Part shown: positions 1-6,605 of the stretch, piece by piece | Layout: each line of letters starts with the position of its first letter | Numbering within the stretch: the first letter of the stretch is position 1 | Assembly: GCA_030150335.1 (NCBI GenBank) | Contig: JASLGC010000336.1 | Coordinates: 1-9,987 of the forward strand | Source of the DNA: Flavobacterium sp. | Lineage (GTDB): Bacteria; Bacteroidota; Bacteroidia; Flavobacteriales; Flavobacteriaceae | Reading direction: 5' to 3' | DNA length: 9,987 nt | Translations under genes and position numbers: made by a program | The notes under the pieces: model-generated | The model's input: the letters and a program-made list of their open reading frames with translations, nothing else | Told to the model about the DNA's origin: nothing | The model's database searches: none

Positions 1-1
1 G

Positions 2-469
2 AGTGAGGAGATTAAGTTTTCTGATACTAAAAGTAAAAACACTAACTACAACTATATTGCAATTGGCTGGGGAGACAAAGGGTTCTTCCTTGATGTGGAA
101 GATTGGTCAAGTGTAAAACCTGGAATTGCTTTAAATGCCGCGTTTGGGCTTGGTTCTACCGCAATTCACACAACTTTCTTAAGAAATGCTATTGAAAACG
201 ATGAGTTTAAAAAAGTAGTTATTTCAAAACCGCAATACCTCAAGCTAATTGATCATATCCAAACCTCTTTTAAAAGAGATGAAAATGGAAATATACTCAA
301 TATAAAAACAGATAAAGTATATGGCGAAAACGATTCTTTCTATGTTGGAAATGGACGATATAGTTTTTTATACACTTGTAACACTTGGGCTAATTCAGGA
401 TTAAAGCAAGCGAATATGAAGGCTTGTTTATGGACTCCATTCCAAGAAGGTATATTTAGAAAATACTAA
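2..469 (+). CDS. DUF2459 / TIGR02117-like protein, 5' end outside the window
   Basis: The frame is open from base 2, so this is the last 155 codons of a gene that begins to the left. A GTG at 95 is only an internal codon, because family-typical sequence precedes it. What I see is an aromatic-glycine block 'AIGWGDKGFF' about 20 codons into the fragment and, near the C terminus, 'YTCNTWANSGLKQA'. Both match, from memory, the DUF2459/TIGR02117 family (conserved proteins first named from urease regions). The Cys in CNTW, followed by a helix, resembles a papain-fold Cys-peptidase-like arrangement, but a catalytic role is unproven. No signal peptide can be judged because the N terminus is missing. 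The stop is 16 nt before the YiaA-like gene, so the two are probably co-transcribed. No biochemical function is known to me. Confidence 0.75.
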   Translation, partial: SEEIKFSDTKSKNTNYNYIAIGWGDKGFFLDVEDWSSVKPGIALNAAFGLGSTAIHTTFLRNAIENDEFKKVVISKPQYLKLIDHIQTSFKRDENGNILNIKTDKVYGENDSFYVGNGRYSFLYTCNTWANSGLKQANMKACLWTPFQEGIFRKY

Positions 470-485
470 TTTAAAATAATTATAT

Positions 486-956
486 ATGAACAACAATACA
501 ACGTCAACAGCCTTTAGGGCTGCTTCAGGTACCGTCCTTTTCTTAGGTGTAGCAGGTTTTTTAGTTGGTTTATGGAAAACAGAAATGCAACTAAACGAAA
601 AAGGCTTTTACTTACTAATTTTACTTTTCGGTTTATTTTCAGCTGTTTCTATTCAAAAAGCAGTGCGTGATCGCTTAGAGGGTATTATGGTAACAAATCT
701 TTATTATGGAATTACTTGGGCAGCTTTGCTAATTGTAATCGTTTTATTTACCATAGGGTTAATTAACGCTACTCTACTTCCAAGTGAAAAAGGGTTTTAT
801 GCTTTTGGTTTTATCCTTTCATTATTTGGTGCAATTTCAGTACAAAAAAATACACGAGATATTTTAAGTAGCAACGCAGATAACTCTAGTAAACTTTATT
901 CTAACTCGGATAATAAAGAAAATTATAACAAAATAGATAATACAGTAAATGACTAA
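486..956 (+). CDS. yiaA: YiaA/YiaB-family inner membrane protein (two yiaAB domains)
   Basis: A 156-residue membrane protein built from an internal duplication. There are four predicted membrane helices, at about residues 12-31, 39-57, 73-95 and 102-120. Each half holds an 'EKGFY' loop at the entry to its second helix, and that helix ends in an S(I/V)QK...RD motif ('SIQKAVRD' near 55-62 and 'SVQKNTRD' near 118-125). This is the pattern of the yiaAB two-helix domain of E. coli YiaA/YiaB. The function of that family is unknown; it sits in the cytoplasmic membrane. The last 30 or so residues are a polar tail rich in Asn, Ser and Asp, which looks unstructured. The ATG at 486 has only A/T-rich sequence upstream and no Shine-Dalgarno, normal for this phylum. 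It lies 16 nt after the DUF2459-like gene, suggesting one transcript. The symbol reflects family similarity, not proven orthology. Confidence 0.8.
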   Translation: MNNNTTSTAFRAASGTVLFLGVAGFLVGLWKTEMQLNEKGFYLLILLFGLFSAVSIQKAVRDRLEGIMVTNLYYGITWAALLIVIVLFTIGLINATLLPSEKGFYAFGFILSLFGAISVQKNTRDILSSNADNSSKLYSNSDNKENYNKIDNTVND

Positions 957-1029
957 TATTATTACAGTTATAATTACTTAAAACTCAAAAAACATATTTT
1001 TTAAAACCAAAATGTGGTTTTCCGTAAAG

Positions 1030-1088
1030 AATAACAAACCTTGTCGTCTATCTTTACTTTTTGGTATGAAAGAAAATTGTTTGTTATT
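1030..1088. repeat. 10-bp inverted repeat in the yiaA 3' region
   Basis: AATAACAAAC at 1030-1039 is the exact reverse complement of GTTTGTTATT at 1079-1088, with a 39-nt spacer. A second pair, GTAAAGA (1024-1030) and TCTTTAC (1051-1057), shares base 1030 and could form a competing hairpin. It lies between the yiaA stop and the shared terminator. The role is unknown, and chance in A/T-rich DNA is possible. Confidence 0.4.
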
Positions 1089-1125
1089 TTCATTTTGAAT
1101 CAATTATTACACATATTACTTACAA

Positions 1126-1155
1126 AAAAAGGGAACAATTACTTGTTCCCTTTTT
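1126..1155. terminator. bidirectional intrinsic terminator between yiaA and glmM
   Basis: A 13-bp perfect stem, AAAAAGGGAACAA (1126-1138) with TTGTTCCCTTTTT (1143-1155), closes a 4-nt loop (TTAC). The A run on one side and T run on the other make it usable in both directions. It lies 26 nt past the glmM stop (minus strand) and about 170 nt past the yiaA stop (plus strand), so it most clearly serves glmM. Confidence 0.9.
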
Positions 1156-1181
1156 ATCTATATAAGTGTTATTGCGATGAA

Positions 1182-2570
1182 TTAAATACCCGCGATAACT
1201 TTTAATTCTTCAATCATACGAATAGCTAAGCTATCTGCATCTTCTTGAGTACCTGCTTCTGTATAAATACGGATAATAGGCTCTGTATTTGATTTTCTCA
1301 AATGTACCCATGATGCTGGGAAGTCAATCTTAACTCCATCAATAGTTGATACTTCTTGGTCGTTGTAGTTCTCAGCGATTTGTTCTAAAATCATATCTAC
1401 GTTTAACTTTGGAGTAAGTTCTTTTTTATTCTTGCTCATGTAGTACTGAGGGTATGAGGCTCTTAATTCAGCCACTGTCATATCTAAGTTAGATAAGTGT
1501 GTTAAAAATAAAGCTACTCCTACGATAGAGTCACGCCCGTAGTGAATCTCTGGATAGATAATACCACCATTACCTTCACCACCAATAACTGCATTAGTCG
1601 CTTTCATAAGCTCTACTACATTCACTTCTCCTACTGCAGAAGCGTTGTATTGTCCATTGTGTTTATTAGTGATATCGCGTAATGCACGAGATGATGATAA
1701 GTTAGACACTGTGTTACCTGGTGTTTTGCTTAACACATAATCAGCTACAGCAACTAAAGTGTACTCCTCTCCAAACATTTCTCCATCGTTTGAAATGAAA
1801 GCAAGTCTATCAACGTCTGGGTCAACTACAACTCCGAAGTCTGCATTCTCTTTCTTTACTAAAGCACAGATATCTTGTAAATGTTCTTTTAATGGTTCTG
1901 GGTTATGAGGGAAGTGACCGTTTGGCTCACAATATAATTCTACTACTTCTACTCCTAAACGTCTTAATAATGCTGGAATAATGATACCTCCTGAAGAGTT
2001 TACTGCATCTACCACTACTTTAAACTTACGAGCTTTAATAGCTTCTACGTCAACTAACTTCAGTTTAAGCACCTCATCTATATGTAAGTCCATATAATTG
2101 TCCTTGTGCTCAATTGTTCCTAAATTATCTACTTCTGCGAAATCAAAAGCTTCTTTTTCTGCTAACTCTAAAATAGTTTGCCCTTCCGCTCCACTTAAAA
2201 ACTCACCTTTCTCATTTAATAATTTCAATGCATTCCACTGTTTTGGATTGTGAGATGCTGTTAAAATTATACCACCATCAGCTTTCTCCATTGGCACAGC
2301 TACTTCTACAGTAGGTGTTGTAGATAAGCCTAAGTCGATTACGTGAATACCTAATCCTACAAGCGTATTAACAACTAAATTATGAATCATTGGCCCTGAA
2401 ATACGCGCATCTCTACCAATTACAACTGTAAGTTCTTCTTTGTTTGATGAGTTTTTTAAAAAAGTACCATAAGCTGATGCAAACTTAACTGCATCGATAG
2501 GAGTAAGATTATCTCCTACTTTTCCACCAATAGTCCCTCGTATTCCTGAGATAGATTTAATCAATGTCAT
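1182..2570 (-). CDS. glmM: phosphoglucosamine mutase GlmM
   Basis: GlmM converts glucosamine-6-phosphate to glucosamine-1-phosphate in the cytoplasm, the step before GlmU in UDP-GlcNAc synthesis for peptidoglycan and surface glycans. Counting from the start at 2570 (462 residues), the sequence shows the alpha-D-phosphohexomutase layout: N-terminal SGIRG, the phosphoserine loop TASHNP (Ser106), the metal loop DPDVDR (Asp250, Asp252, Asp254), the sugar-binding loop GEGNGG (331-336) and the phosphate-binding loop RKSNTEP (425-431). Nothing essential is missing. The frame is open 16 codons further upstream (to 2618), but I prefer the ATG at 2570: homologous proteins begin 'MTLIKSISGIRG', and a perfect -7 box (2593-2600) falls inside the would-be extension. 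It is transcribed divergently from acpH. A phosphomannomutase activity is the main alternative, but Bacteroidota GlmM proteins look like this. Confidence 0.95.
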   Translation of the reverse strand: MTLIKSISGIRGTIGGKVGDNLTPIDAVKFASAYGTFLKNSSNKEELTVVIGRDARISGPMIHNLVVNTLVGLGIHVIDLGLSTTPTVEVAVPMEKADGGIILTASHNPKQWNALKLLNEKGEFLSGAEGQTILELAEKEAFDFAEVDNLGTIEHKDNYMDLHIDEVLKLKLVDVEAIKARKFKVVVDAVNSSGGIIIPALLRRLGVEVVELYCEPNGHFPHNPEPLKEHLQDICALVKKENADFGVVVDPDVDRLAFISNDGEMFGEEYTLVAVADYVLSKTPGNTVSNLSSSRALRDITNKHNGQYNASAVGEVNVVELMKATNAVIGGEGNGGIIYPEIHYGRDSIVGVALFLTHLSNLDMTVAELRASYPQYYMSKNKKELTPKLNVDMILEQIAENYNDQEVSTIDGVKIDFPASWVHLRKSNTEPIIRIYTEAGTQEDADSLAIRMIEELKVIAGI

Positions 2571-2592
2571 AACTAAAATTTTATTATATCTA

Positions 2593-2600
2593 CAAAGATA
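2593..2600 (-). promoter_or_regulatory. glmM promoter -7 box (TATCTTTG on minus strand)
   Basis: On the minus strand this reads TATCTTTG, an exact match to the Bacteroidota -7 consensus TAnnTTTG. It ends 22 nt before the glmM ATG, giving a predicted leader of about 17 nt. No TTG sits at the usual 17-23 nt upstream, so the -33 element is weak or atypical. The box lies within the longer glmM reading frame and so supports the shorter start. Confidence 0.7.
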
Positions 2601-2617
2601 TATAATAATGCAAGGCA

Positions 2618-2655
2618 TTGTCAGTTATAGATAGTAAAATACGTATTTTTATACG
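2618..2655 (+). promoter_or_regulatory. probable acpH promoter with overlapping palindrome
   Basis: TTG at 2618-2620 is followed after 23 nt by TATTTTTA (2644-2651), seven of eight matches to TAnnTTTG. A short perfect inverted repeat, CGTAT (2642-2646) TTTT ATACG (2651-2655), covers the -7 box and could be a binding site for a regulator, though 5-bp arms are easily due to chance. The predicted leader is about 12 nt. Confidence 0.45.
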
Positions 2656-2667
2656 CAAATTGTAATT

Positions 2668-3267
2668 ATGAATTTCTTAGCTCACATTTATTTATCTGGC
2701 GATGACGAGTTTTTAAAAATTGGAAACTTTATTGCAGATAGTGTTCGTGGTAAAGATTACTTGAATTATCCCCCTCGCATTCAACAAGGAATTATACTGC
2801 ATCGAGAGATTGATACTTATACTGATGCACATATTACATGGAGAACAAGCAAAAAAATATTAGTCCCCCGATATAATCATTATGCAGCTGTTATTATAGA
2901 TATGTATTATGACCACTTTTTAGCAAAAAACTGGCATTTATTTTCTACAATACCACTGCAAGAGTATGCGGCGAACTTTTATGATTCATTGCAGGAAAAC
3001 TTTGATGTGCTGCCTGAAAGAGTTCAAAAGTTCCTTCATATTATGTTGGAAGAGAATTGGCTGGTTAAATACAGCACAATTGATGGGTTAAAATATATAT
3101 TAACACAAATGGACCGTAGAACAAAGAACATCTCTAAGATGCAATTTGCAACGGAAGAATTACAATTACATTACACGATATTTGAAGAGCACTTTTTATC
3201 ATTTATGAATGAATTACAACAGCATTTACTTTTGTTCAGAAATACAGAACGTTTTTTGTTGAAATAG
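2668..3267 (+). CDS. acpH: acyl carrier protein phosphodiesterase (AcpH, DUF479)
   Basis: AcpH removes the 4'-phosphopantetheine arm from holo-acyl carrier protein, returning apo-ACP; it is a cytoplasmic, metal-dependent enzyme. The 199-residue length is typical. The family signature is clear: MNFLAH at the start (His6), GNFIAD (Asp24), LHREID (His45, Asp49), then AAVIIDMYYDHFLAKNW (Asp79, Asp82, His83), a spread of His and Asp residues resembling an HD-type metal site. The start is secure because the conserved NFLAH motif begins at residue 2. It is divergent from glmM with a 97-bp shared promoter region. The ClC gene follows after 83 bp with its own -7 box, so acpH is probably transcribed alone; I see no strong terminator behind it. 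Substrate specificity is inferred from the family. Confidence 0.88.
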   Translation: MNFLAHIYLSGDDEFLKIGNFIADSVRGKDYLNYPPRIQQGIILHREIDTYTDAHITWRTSKKILVPRYNHYAAVIIDMYYDHFLAKNWHLFSTIPLQEYAANFYDSLQENFDVLPERVQKFLHIMLEENWLVKYSTIDGLKYILTQMDRRTKNISKMQFATEELQLHYTIFEEHFLSFMNELQQHLLLFRNTERFLLK

Positions 3268-3338
3268 CAATAGAACGAACCATGTATTTTTCTTAAAAGT
3301 AATTTCAATTTGTACTTTACAAAAGTTCTCTTTTACAC

Positions 3339-3346
3339 TATTTTTG
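3339..3346 (+). promoter_or_regulatory. ClC gene -7 box (TATTTTTG), 4 nt before the ATG
   Basis: TATTTTTG matches TAnnTTTG exactly. It ends 4 nt before the ATG at 3351, which puts the expected transcription start at or within a base or two of the A of ATG, that is, a leaderless mRNA. The nearest upstream TTG (3310-3312) is 26 nt away, longer than the usual 17-23. Confidence 0.6.
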
Positions 3347-3350
3347 CATT

Positions 3351-5165
3351 ATGAAAATTATCAATACACAAAAAATAAAGTATTTCGCTAACCAAGTTTT
3401 TAAATATTCGGAGGGGATTCTATTCTTCCTTAAGTCTATTCTTACTAATAGGCAGTTCTTATATCTTTCTTGTGTTTTAGTTGGAGCATCGTCAGCTATT
3501 GCGGTAATTATACTAAAGTATTTTGCCCACTCAGTTTTTCGCTTTGCTACCTATATTGATAGTTTATCACACCTACCATACACGAATAGTATCTTGCCGA
3601 TTATCGGTATTCTGCTTACTGTATTTGTGGTCAATAAGTTTTTAAACGGCTCTATCGAAAAAGGGACTTATCAGATTATGATTGCCGTAGCAAAGAAATC
3701 TGGTATTATGCCTCGCAAGCAGATGTATTCTCAAATCATCACGAGTTCCCTTACTGTTGGTATGGGAGGTTCTCTTGGTTTAGAGTCACCTATTGCTATT
3801 ACAGGGGCTGCCTTTGGTTCTAATTACGCACAGAATTACAAGTTAAATTATAAGGATAGAATCCTACTACTGGGATGTGGAGTTGCCGCAGGAGTTTCTG
3901 CTGCATTCAACGCACCTATCGCTGGGGTATTATTTGCCATTGAAATCATCTTGGTTGACATATCAGTATCGGCTTTTATTCCGATTATGATTTCGGCAGC
4001 TACAGGAACAATCGTATCAAACTTGATTATTAAAGAAGACATCTTACTATCTTTTAAACATCAATTAATGTTTGATACTGGAAATACAGCATACTATGTC
4101 TTGTTAGGTATTATGTCTGGATTTTTCTGTGTTTACCATGCGAGAATGTTTAGAAAAACAGAGCATTTCATCTCTAATTTCGCAGATAACATTTACAAAA
4201 AAGCACTATTCGGAGCATCGCTTTTAGCTGTGCTTATCTTCTTATTCCCAACTTTATTTGGGGAAGGATATGAGAGTATTAAAATATTGACAAGTGATTC
4301 TCCACAAGACATCTTAAACAATACGCTGTTAGCCAAATTCTCTACTAATCAGTGGGTATTAGTGCTATTTGTAGCAGGAGCAGCCTTGGTAAAAACCTTT
4401 GCCGCTGGTCTTACTATGGGGAGTGGTGGTAATGGAGGAAACTTCGCTCCTTCTCTATTCGTAGGGTCGTATTTAGGATTTTCGTTGTCTAAAGTTTTAC
4501 AAATAATTGGGCTAAAAGAAATCCCTGTACAAAACTTTACTGTTGTAGGGATGGCAGGAGTAATCAGTGGTTTGTTTCACGCACCGCTAACGGGAATCTT
4601 CTTAATTGCTGAAATTACAGGTGGATATGGATTAATGGTTCCTTTGTTAATCGTTTCATCTATTAGTTTTGCTATTTCTAAACAAATGGAGAAATACTCA
4701 ATGGATATTAAGTCTATCGCTACATCAGGTATGGTATTTACGTCAGATAAAGACTCAAATATCTTATCAACTATTGTTGCTCAAGATTACATCAAAAAGG
4801 AAATTAAAACGCTTACATTAAACAATACAACGGCAGATGTAGTGAATCTATTTTCTAATACAGACCAAACGTTTATACCAGTATTGGATGAGGAAGAGAA
4901 AATCGTTGGTATTATTAATTTGAACCACGTAAGGGCTATTATATTTAGCAATTTCCAAACAAAGTTTACTCCAATAAAAGATTTGATTGAAAGTCCTATT
5001 ACAGTTTCGTATAATGATTCAACTAAAATAATCATGCAGATATTTGAAACTAATAACCTTGATTTTGTGTTAGTTCAACAACATAAAAAGTATATGGGAT
5101 ATATTATAAAGTCAGACTTACTTGAAGCATATCGTAAGAATCTAAAGTTACTTCTGATAGATTAA
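3351..5165 (+). CDS. ClC-family chloride channel/transporter with CBS domains
   Basis: An integral membrane anion transporter. About residues 35-445 form the ClC membrane domain and about 475-600 a pair of CBS domains, which in this family bind adenine nucleotides and adjust gating. Visible motifs are GLESP (143-147, the GxExP loop with gating Glu145), the helix following FNAP (187-190) with Glu198, GNFAP (363-367, the GxFxP loop) and Tyr449 near the end of the membrane part, matching the pore tyrosine. The canonical GSGIP anion loop is not recognisable and is replaced by sequence around EKGTY (103-107). The residue after Glu198 is Ile, where E. coli ClC has its proton glutamate, so channel versus Cl-/H+ exchange cannot be decided. 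The 604-residue length suits a CBS-bearing member. The gene stands alone, with its own -7 box and terminator. Confidence 0.9.
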   Translation: MKIINTQKIKYFANQVFKYSEGILFFLKSILTNRQFLYLSCVLVGASSAIAVIILKYFAHSVFRFATYIDSLSHLPYTNSILPIIGILLTVFVVNKFLNGSIEKGTYQIMIAVAKKSGIMPRKQMYSQIITSSLTVGMGGSLGLESPIAITGAAFGSNYAQNYKLNYKDRILLLGCGVAAGVSAAFNAPIAGVLFAIEIILVDISVSAFIPIMISAATGTIVSNLIIKEDILLSFKHQLMFDTGNTAYYVLLGIMSGFFCVYHARMFRKTEHFISNFADNIYKKALFGASLLAVLIFLFPTLFGEGYESIKILTSDSPQDILNNTLLAKFSTNQWVLVLFVAGAALVKTFAAGLTMGSGGNGGNFAPSLFVGSYLGFSLSKVLQIIGLKEIPVQNFTVVGMAGVISGLFHAPLTGIFLIAEITGGYGLMVPLLIVSSISFAISKQMEKYSMDIKSIATSGMVFTSDKDSNILSTIVAQDYIKKEIKTLTLNNTTADVVNLFSNTDQTFIPVLDEEEKIVGIINLNHVRAIIFSNFQTKFTPIKDLIESPITVSYNDSTKIIMQIFETNNLDFVLVQQHKKYMGYIIKSDLLEAYRKNLKLLLID

Positions 5166-5171
5166 AAGCAA

Positions 5172-5202
5172 AAAAAAAGGTTCCAAAAAGGAACCTTTTT
5201 TT
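5172..5202. terminator. intrinsic terminator after the ClC gene (bidirectional)
   Basis: A 13-bp perfect stem, AAAAAAAGGTTCC (5172-5184) with GGAACCTTTTTTT (5190-5202), closes an AAAAA loop. It begins 6 nt after the ClC stop. Symmetric A and T runs let it also stop transcription arriving on the minus strand from the right, which matters for the orphan promoter at 5371-5378. Confidence 0.92.
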
Positions 5203-5367
5203 ATTGTAAATTATGTCTTTTTAGTTTCTTACTTATGAAATAGAACAACAAAACAACAAAACCAATCCCTCTATAAGTAGCCAGCTCAAAAAGAAATTAA
5301 AATAAAAAATCTATTTCAGAAAACAAATAACATAATTGTGAAGAACTACTTTGCCTTCGTAATTCTT
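5172..5367 (-). ncRNA. candidate minus-strand small RNA (about 195 nt)
   Basis: A perfect -7 box on the minus strand (5371-5378) is followed directly by a 9-bp hairpin. On the minus strand the arms are AAGAATTAC (5367-5359) and GTAGTTCTT (5349-5341), with a 9-nt loop. One pair is G-U on this strand but would be an A-C mismatch on the plus strand, favouring a minus-strand RNA. The ClC terminator at 5202-5172 would end the transcript. I see no good reading frame inside it (longest noted: ATG plus four codons). It is not a riboswitch I recognise. This is inference; there is no expression evidence. Confidence 0.3.
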
Positions 5368-5370
5368 GTA

Positions 5371-5378
5371 CAAATATA
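5371..5378 (-). promoter_or_regulatory. orphan minus-strand -7 box (TATATTTG)
   Basis: On the minus strand this reads TATATTTG, an exact TAnnTTTG match, with a predicted start near 5366. No protein gene lies downstream on that strand before the ClC terminator. The -33 position (about 5396-5402) falls inside the palindrome GGATA-AAA-TATCC. The nearest upstream TTG is 26 nt away, so the promoter is incomplete by the usual rule. Confidence 0.4.
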
Positions 5379-5392
5379 TAGCATTTCGACAT

Positions 5393-5444
5393 GGATAAAA
5401 TATCCAACACTCCTTTTTAACATAAAGTATCCTTTTTGGATACT
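5393..5444. repeat. two palindromes sharing a GGATA/TATCC core
   Basis: The first is GGATA-AAA-TATCC at 5393-5405. The second is AGTATCC-TTTTT-GGATACT at 5426-5444, the same core in opposite arm order, with centres 36 bp apart. As DNA they could be paired operators over the -33 region of the orphan minus-strand promoter. As RNA, each arm could pair with either of two partners, allowing two alternative folds. Confidence 0.45.
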
Positions 5445-5491
5445 ACATACTGAACCCCCGTTTTTTTCTTAAATCATTCAAAAAAAACTAT

Positions 5492-5593
5492 ATGTCAGTC
5501 AATTATTTGTTAAATATGGATTTACTTTTCACTCACAATCCTTACATTTACACAAACAGACGTCTATACCTCACCTATTTTTACAACGAGTAA
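5492..5593 (+). CDS. doubtful small ORF, 33 codons
   Basis: An ATG at 5492 opens 33 codons rich in Tyr, Leu and Asn, ending TYFYNE, with a second in-frame ATG at 5516. It has no signal, no Cys run that would suggest a cysteine leader peptide, no recognisable homologue and no Shine-Dalgarno. It overlaps one copy of the TTACTTTTCAC repeat. Chance is the most likely explanation; it is recorded because it is the longest small frame I noticed in this stretch. Confidence 0.12.
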   Translation: MSVNYLLNMDLLFTHNPYIYTNRRLYLTYFYNE

Positions 5594-5673
5594 ATATGCG
5601 TAGGTGTTATGATTTTTACAACTTGAAATCACAGATTTAATACAAGTAATTGATTAATATATTATTGATTATA

Positions 5674-5706
5674 TTGTATGTACATAGTGCTAATCACTTA
5701 CTTTTC
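5674..5706 (+). promoter_or_regulatory. weak candidate cysE promoter
   Basis: TTG (5674-5676), 22 nt, then TACTTTTC (5699-5706), seven of eight matches to TAnnTTTG. It would give a leader of about 47 nt for cysE. The -7 box lies within one copy of the 11-bp repeat TTACTTTTCAC. No perfect box was found upstream of cysE on the plus strand. Confidence 0.3.
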
Positions 5707-5757
5707 ACCTTGGACAATCATTCAAATAGATGTTATATATAATAAAAACAGATATAA

Positions 5758-6582
5758 ATGCACACTAAATTCGTTAGAGAATTACTTAAACAAAACGAAA
5801 GTTCTCAGTCATTTTTAGATAAACATAGAATTGAAAAGTACACAGATACTTTATTCCATTTTCTATTTCAATTAGAAGACAAAAAATACTTATCTGAAGA
5901 GGCATTAAACATCAGAATATCTACTTTGAAAATTGAATTGATTTCAATTGTGTTCAACATCAATAACAATGTAGAAAAATCAGAAAAAATTGCTGACGAT
6001 TTCTTTGATGCTTTACCTCAAATTTTCTTTACTTTACAATCAGACGCTCAGGCTATTTTAGAAAATGACCCAGCAGCGACATGTTTGCAAGAAGTTTACA
6101 TTGCTTATCCTGGGTTCTATGCAATCGCTATTTACCGATTTGCAAACCAACTGCATAAGCAAAAAGTAAAACTATTGCCTCGTATTTGGACAGAGCACGC
6201 TCATAGTAAAACGGGTATTGATATACACCCAGCTGCTACAATTGGGGCAAGCTTCTGTATAGACCACGGAACAGGTATCGTAATTGGTGAAACTTGTGTA
6301 ATTGGAACTAACGTGAAGATTTACCAAGGAGTTACCTTAGGTGCTATCTCTGTGTCTAAAGACAAAGCAAATACAGTTAGACATCCTCATTTAGAGGATA
6401 ATGTTATCATCTATTCAGGGGCTACAATCCTTGGAGGGGATACCATAATCGGACACGATACCGTAATTGGTGGTAATGTCTGGTTGACCAAAAGTGTAAA
6501 ACCACATTCAGTTATATATAGTAAGAGTAAAAGCTACTCTAAAGATCAAGATTACCCCGAACCAATCAACTTTGTAATATAA
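5758..6582 (+). CDS. cysE: serine O-acetyltransferase (CysE/EpsC type)
   Basis: Transfers an acetyl group from acetyl-CoA to L-serine, giving O-acetylserine, in the cytoplasm; this is the committed step of cysteine synthesis. The 274 residues show an N-terminal helical part (about 1-140) with DPAA (104-107) and YPGFYAIAIYRFAN (117-130), then the left-handed beta-helix of hexapeptide repeats (about 150-250). Active-site motifs are DIHPAA (155-160), IDHGTG (Asp169, His170), IGET and RHPHLED (Arg208, His209). The C terminus ends EPINFVI. A terminal isoleucine is what CysE proteins insert into the CysK active site to form the cysteine synthase complex, and cysK begins 23 nt downstream. The ATG at 5758 has an A-rich upstream and no Shine-Dalgarno. 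In this enzyme class feedback inhibition by cysteine is common; no leader control is evident here. Confidence 0.93.
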   Translation: MHTKFVRELLKQNESSQSFLDKHRIEKYTDTLFHFLFQLEDKKYLSEEALNIRISTLKIELISIVFNINNNVEKSEKIADDFFDALPQIFFTLQSDAQAILENDPAATCLQEVYIAYPGFYAIAIYRFANQLHKQKVKLLPRIWTEHAHSKTGIDIHPAATIGASFCIDHGTGIVIGETCVIGTNVKIYQGVTLGAISVSKDKANTVRHPHLEDNVIIYSGATILGGDTIIGHDTVIGGNVWLTKSVKPHSVIYSKSKSYSKDQDYPEPINFVI

Positions 6583-6605
6583 CGATTAATTAAATTAATG
6601 AAAAA

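Larger units (their letters stand above)
5203..5757. other. 555-bp stretch between the ClC gene and cysE
   Basis: There is no convincing protein gene on either strand. The region holds the candidate minus-strand RNA and its promoter, two GGATA/TATCC palindromes (5393-5405, 5426-5444), a C5-G-T7 tract (5455-5467), a 33-codon ORF (5492-5593), an 11-bp direct repeat TTACTTTTCAC (5522-5532 and 5698-5708) and a weak cysE promoter candidate. I looked for SAM-type or T-box leader features ahead of the cysteine operon and did not recognise any. Confidence 0.7.

Noticed and set aside
95..469. GTG at 95 as the start of the first gene
   Set aside because: The frame is open to base 2 and the family block AIGWGDKGFF lies upstream of 95, so the gene is cut by the window edge.
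2571..2618. 16-codon N-terminal extension of glmM
   Set aside because: The extension contains the perfect -7 box, and the family starts at MTLIKSISGIRG; the ATG at 2570 is the better start.
3848..4042. 64-codon minus-strand frame inside the ClC gene
   Set aside because: A shadow of the strongly supported ClC coding frame, with no family features.
4787..5035. 82-codon minus-strand frame inside the CBS region
   Set aside because: A shadow of the ClC gene with no promoter box or motif of its own.
5203..5757. SAM riboswitch or T-box leader for cysE
   Set aside because: I found none of the characteristic conserved cores or specifier features; hairpins present do not match a known class.
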